64,000 bases of DNA from Synanceia verrucosa (Eukaryota; Chordata; Actinopteri; Perciformes; Synanceiidae): NCBI GenBank assembly GCA_029721515.1, contig JAQQSB010000885.1, positions 24,294-88,293 on the forward strand, written 5' to 3'. The position numbers were made by a program, and so were the translations under genes. The notes under the pieces were generated by a model. The model was not told the DNA's origin. It did no database searches and saw only the letters and a program-made list of their open reading frames with translations. The stretch's first letter is position 1. Each line of letters opens with the position of its first letter. Positions 60,908-64,000 of the stretch are shown here, in pieces.

Positions 60908-62749
60908 TTATGTGCCTGCCGTCGAGGAAGGCGGGGGAAGCCAGCCTTGCAGCACGGGCGGCCACATATTACTATTCCTTTTGGGGGGGTTCCCCAAGTG
61001 TCTTAGCATTCATGGCAGGCGAAGCCTGCCATGAATGCTTGTAGTAGGTCCACAAACACATAAATGATGAAAAATGATGAAAAACACCAAAAAATCCCAA
61101 GAAAATCCACCCCAAAATCCTTAAAAGCAACGCGCTTATTAGTATTCAGGACGAGGTTTCTTTTTATTATTTTTATTATTATTATTATAGACGCATTCTT
61201 GACACTTAATGCGGGTCGTACCGTAAGGTGCACCCAGGCATGAGATATATCAAAACGTGCGTCTCGATCGTGCCACCATGGCTATTACTTTTCTCCGTCA
61301 AAGCCGTTACCGTGGCGACGCTAGACCCCAAAAACCGCCGAAAAAAGTCCCATAGGAATGAATGGGGAACGGGTCGGACTTCAAACTTTTTTCTTCAGTG
61401 AACAAACAGTCACAGCTCCCTCATGCTTTCACCTAGAAACTCCATTCAACTTTCAAAACGCAGCAAATTTTCCTGGCAACATATTCATAATTCATCTTCA
61501 CTTAAAAAAATGTATAGTTTCTTCAGCATTTCAACTTTTTCCAGACCATGAAATCTTCAAAAATTAGCCTTTAACATGGGTGTCTATTGCGTGCACCAGA
61601 GTGGGAGAACTACACACCTAGAGTGGAGAGCAGTTTCAGAATCGTCTGAAAAAAATATTTTTAAATCGCGATTGTGAGGGCCACGTTCACTCCACTGACA
61701 TAATTTTTACAGCAAAACGTTGGAAATTTCGTCCCGGTCGTAGCGATGTGTCTCTTGTGTCTCTGAGATTTATGGTTTTGGCTCCAGACCCTTAATTAGG
61801 GCAGCACCTCCAAAAATCTCTCCATTGGGCCCAATGTTAATTTTCAGAGGAAAAGGCGTGAGAAAGCAGGAAAACCTCTTGTGTTTAACCTGCCGCTGAC
61901 GGGCTTCTGAGTGGGCTAGAGACATAAAATTTACATCGCTGCGATCCTCGCGAGCTCCTGCCGCCTCTCGTCCAAACCCCAAAGCCGTACTCCTTACGGT
62001 TCTTGAGTTATTCAGAGGAGTTTGACAGGGTCCGACTCAGCTTGAAATCAATGGCAGTCAGTGGGAGCCAGTGTGGGGGACAGACCAGGGGCGTGCCTAG
62101 ACTTTTCCATAGGGGTGCCCCATGGGGTGTCTAAGCCACGCAGGGGTGGCCAGCAGAATTAGGTGATATGCATGAACCTCCATCACCATAGCATCATTCA
62201 CATGCAAAAATCTGAGCTCTACTGCTTATAGTTTTTTTTATACGAGAGGTGATTCGACAGGTCAGCTCATAATCAGTGGCATAGCTGTGTGTGTGTGTCA
62301 GATGGGGGATCCACATAGACACATATATAGAGATTAGGTGATGATATGATATAGCCTTCTGATTGCCCATCACCAAAGATAGAGAGAGTGCATGACATCT
62401 TGATCTCACACACACAGACAGGAAGCACTGGCTCAAGCTGTTTCTTTCAAAATAAAAGTCTGGTTTTCAAAATAAAAGCCCCAAACTCCAGAGGAGTAAC
62501 TACTTCCTCACAGGAAGCTGTGGCCGTGACTGTCCTTTCAAAATAAAAGCCCCGAACTCTGGTTTAATCTTCACAGGAAACAAGGTGTGTTTGTTTTCAA
62601 CATGAACCTGGGACAGGCACGCACAGTCGTGCTTTCTGCAGGAGAGGGTCAGCATGCATCAGGCTGGGCCTACATGGCCCGGCGTCGCGTGGGCCCGGCG
62701 TCATGTGTGCAGGCACATATTAAAATTTCTTCAGGAATTTTTAGTCTAG
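60908..62749 (+). repeat. Array unit: C + head E, tail B
   Basis: 1842 bp. RFX-like site 61316-61329. The tail end matches 2435-4071 (aggaagcactggctcaagctg). The palindromic segment is degraded (gcacgcacagtcgtgc). Terminus 62722-62749. Confidence 0.87.
60912..61164. repeat. Hairpin module C, subtype 3, first hairpin degraded
   Basis: gaggaaggcgggggaagccagcc has lost much of the first stem, while the second hairpin stays perfect. Confidence 0.82.
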
Positions 62750-64000
62750 TTATTATTATTCTTCCCCCCACTTTTTCGCCGCGCTTCTTCTCCCACAGTT
62801 TTCAAGCTAGAAACTTCAAACGAACTTCAAAACGTGCGCCTTCATCGGGAATGGTGTGCTTGTATTTTTCTAAGCCATAACCTTCATAATTTCCGAGTTA
62901 TTAACAATAATTCAAAAATTTTTCCCATTGAAAATGAATGGGGAGAGCTTCAAATTTAAAAAATTTTCAGCCTCGAACAAACCTTCATAACTCCTTCATA
63001 CTTTCACTTAGAAACTTCATTCTACTTTCAAAACGCGGTAAATTTTCCTGGCTACATATTCATAATTCATCTTCAATTCAAAAAATGTACGGTTCATTCA
63101 CAATTTCAGCATATCTCAGACCATGAAATCTTCAAAAATCTGCCTTTAACATGGGTGTCTATTGCGTGCACTAGAGTGGGAGAACTACACACCTAGAGTG
63201 GAGAGCAGTGTCTGAAGCGTCTGAAAAAAATATTTTTAAATCGCGATTGTGAGGGCTACGTACACCCCACGGACATAATTTTTACATCAAAACGTTGGAA
63301 ATCTTGTCCCGATCGTAGCGATGTGTCTCTCGTGTCTGTGAGGTTTGTAGTTTTGGCTCCAGACCCTTAATTAGGGCGGCACCTCCAGAAATCCCTCCAT
63401 AGACTGCAATGTTAATTTTCAGAGGAAAAGGCGTGAGGAAGCAGAGAAACCTCTTGTGTTTAACCTGCCGCTGTCAGCCTTCTGAGTGGGCTAGAGACAT
63501 AAAATTTACACCGCTGCGATCGTCGCGAGCTCCTGCCGCCCACGGTCCAAACCCCAAAGCTGTACTCCTCACGGTTTTGGAGTTATTTAGAGGAGTTCGG
63601 CAGGGTCTGACTCAGTTCAAATGAATGGCAGCCTAAGGGGGCAGAAGGAGACACAGGCTGGTGCAGGGAGAGGGAGTGAGAAGGGAGGGGCCGTCTCCAT
63701 GGAAACGGCCCAGCTCTGTGTGTGGCACTTGAGCTGCAGTGAGCATGTCTGTGATACAGGCTTCTGATTGGTCAATGCTCATGATAAAGAGAGTGGATGC
63801 CGTAATCAATCATTCATATACAGACTGACCAGGGGTGCGTCTAGACTTTTTGATAGGGGTGGCCCTGGCCCGAGGGGGGCCCAAGTCAGTCAGGGGTGGC
63901 CAGCAGAGTTATATGATATGCATGCATCTCCCTCAACATAGCATTGTTAAATTCAAACATTTTCACCATTCAGCTTTTTACATTCAATTTCATGGATTAT
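62750..64000 (+). repeat. Array unit: head H, chimeric A-type tail (cut by window edge)
   Basis: H head variant ttattattattcttcccccc. From about 63760 the tail follows the diverged path seen at 9430 (tcatgataaagagagtggatgcc), then a G-rich B-like piece (63825-63905), then A-type aacattttcaccattcagc. No terminus inside the window. Confidence 0.8.

Noticed and set aside
1..64000. Centromeric or telomeric satellite
   Set aside because: Unit length varies, units are composite with element-like ends and there is no telomere motif; a location near a centromere cannot be judged from the sequence.

Overview
The window looks like repeat-rich nuclear DNA from a teleost fish. The evidence is a decayed rolling-circle transposon of the Helentron type (Rep/helicase plus an apurinic-like endonuclease, best known from fish), AT-rich short repeats, and no intact host gene. 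Species cannot be named from sequence alone. I found no functional protein-coding gene: the many short reading frames recur once per repeat unit and are by-products of the repeats.

Two stretches, 1-9840 and 21871-64000, are a head-to-tail array of about 33 units of 1.35-2.15 kb, all on the + strand. Every complete unit ends in the same 28-base design: an 8-base stem, a TTCA loop, the second stem arm, 4 bases, CTAG, then T. This resembles the 3' end of Helitrons. Two unrelated stems are used. Tail A has the stem GCAATTGC and carries a 79-bp minisatellite. Tail B has AAAATTTC/GGAATTTT and carries a palindromic GCACGCAC..GTGCGTGC segment. The two families share a core of roughly 900 bp but differ in heads and tails. 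Head H (TTTTTCTTC..CGCCGCGCTTCTTCTCCC) is always followed by tail A, and head E (ATAGACGCA..CGGCAATTAATGCGG) always by tail B. A rarer head G occurs with either. Two optional hairpin modules, C (about 260 bp, three subtypes, several palindromes) and D (about 46 bp), sit between (TTA)n runs in front of the heads. Canonical D directly follows only A-type tails.

The stretch 9841-21870 interrupts an A-type unit. It holds diverged AT-rich sequence, two tandem duplications (about 284 and 310 bp offsets), then the Helentron remnant at about 12.5-18.9 kb: a protease-like N-terminal region, a basic region, a Cys/His and DUF6570-like region, a HUH Rep, a PIF1 helicase and an EEP endonuclease. It is broken by many stops and frameshifts. 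After it come a duplicated 3' flank, a small minisatellite and unassigned sequence.

My interpretation, which is inference: the array grew by repeated insertion or rolling-circle copying of non-autonomous Helitron-like units beside each other at CTAG|T(TA)n junctions, later reshuffled by recombination. The embedded Helentron is a dead autonomous relative, not necessarily the source of the units.
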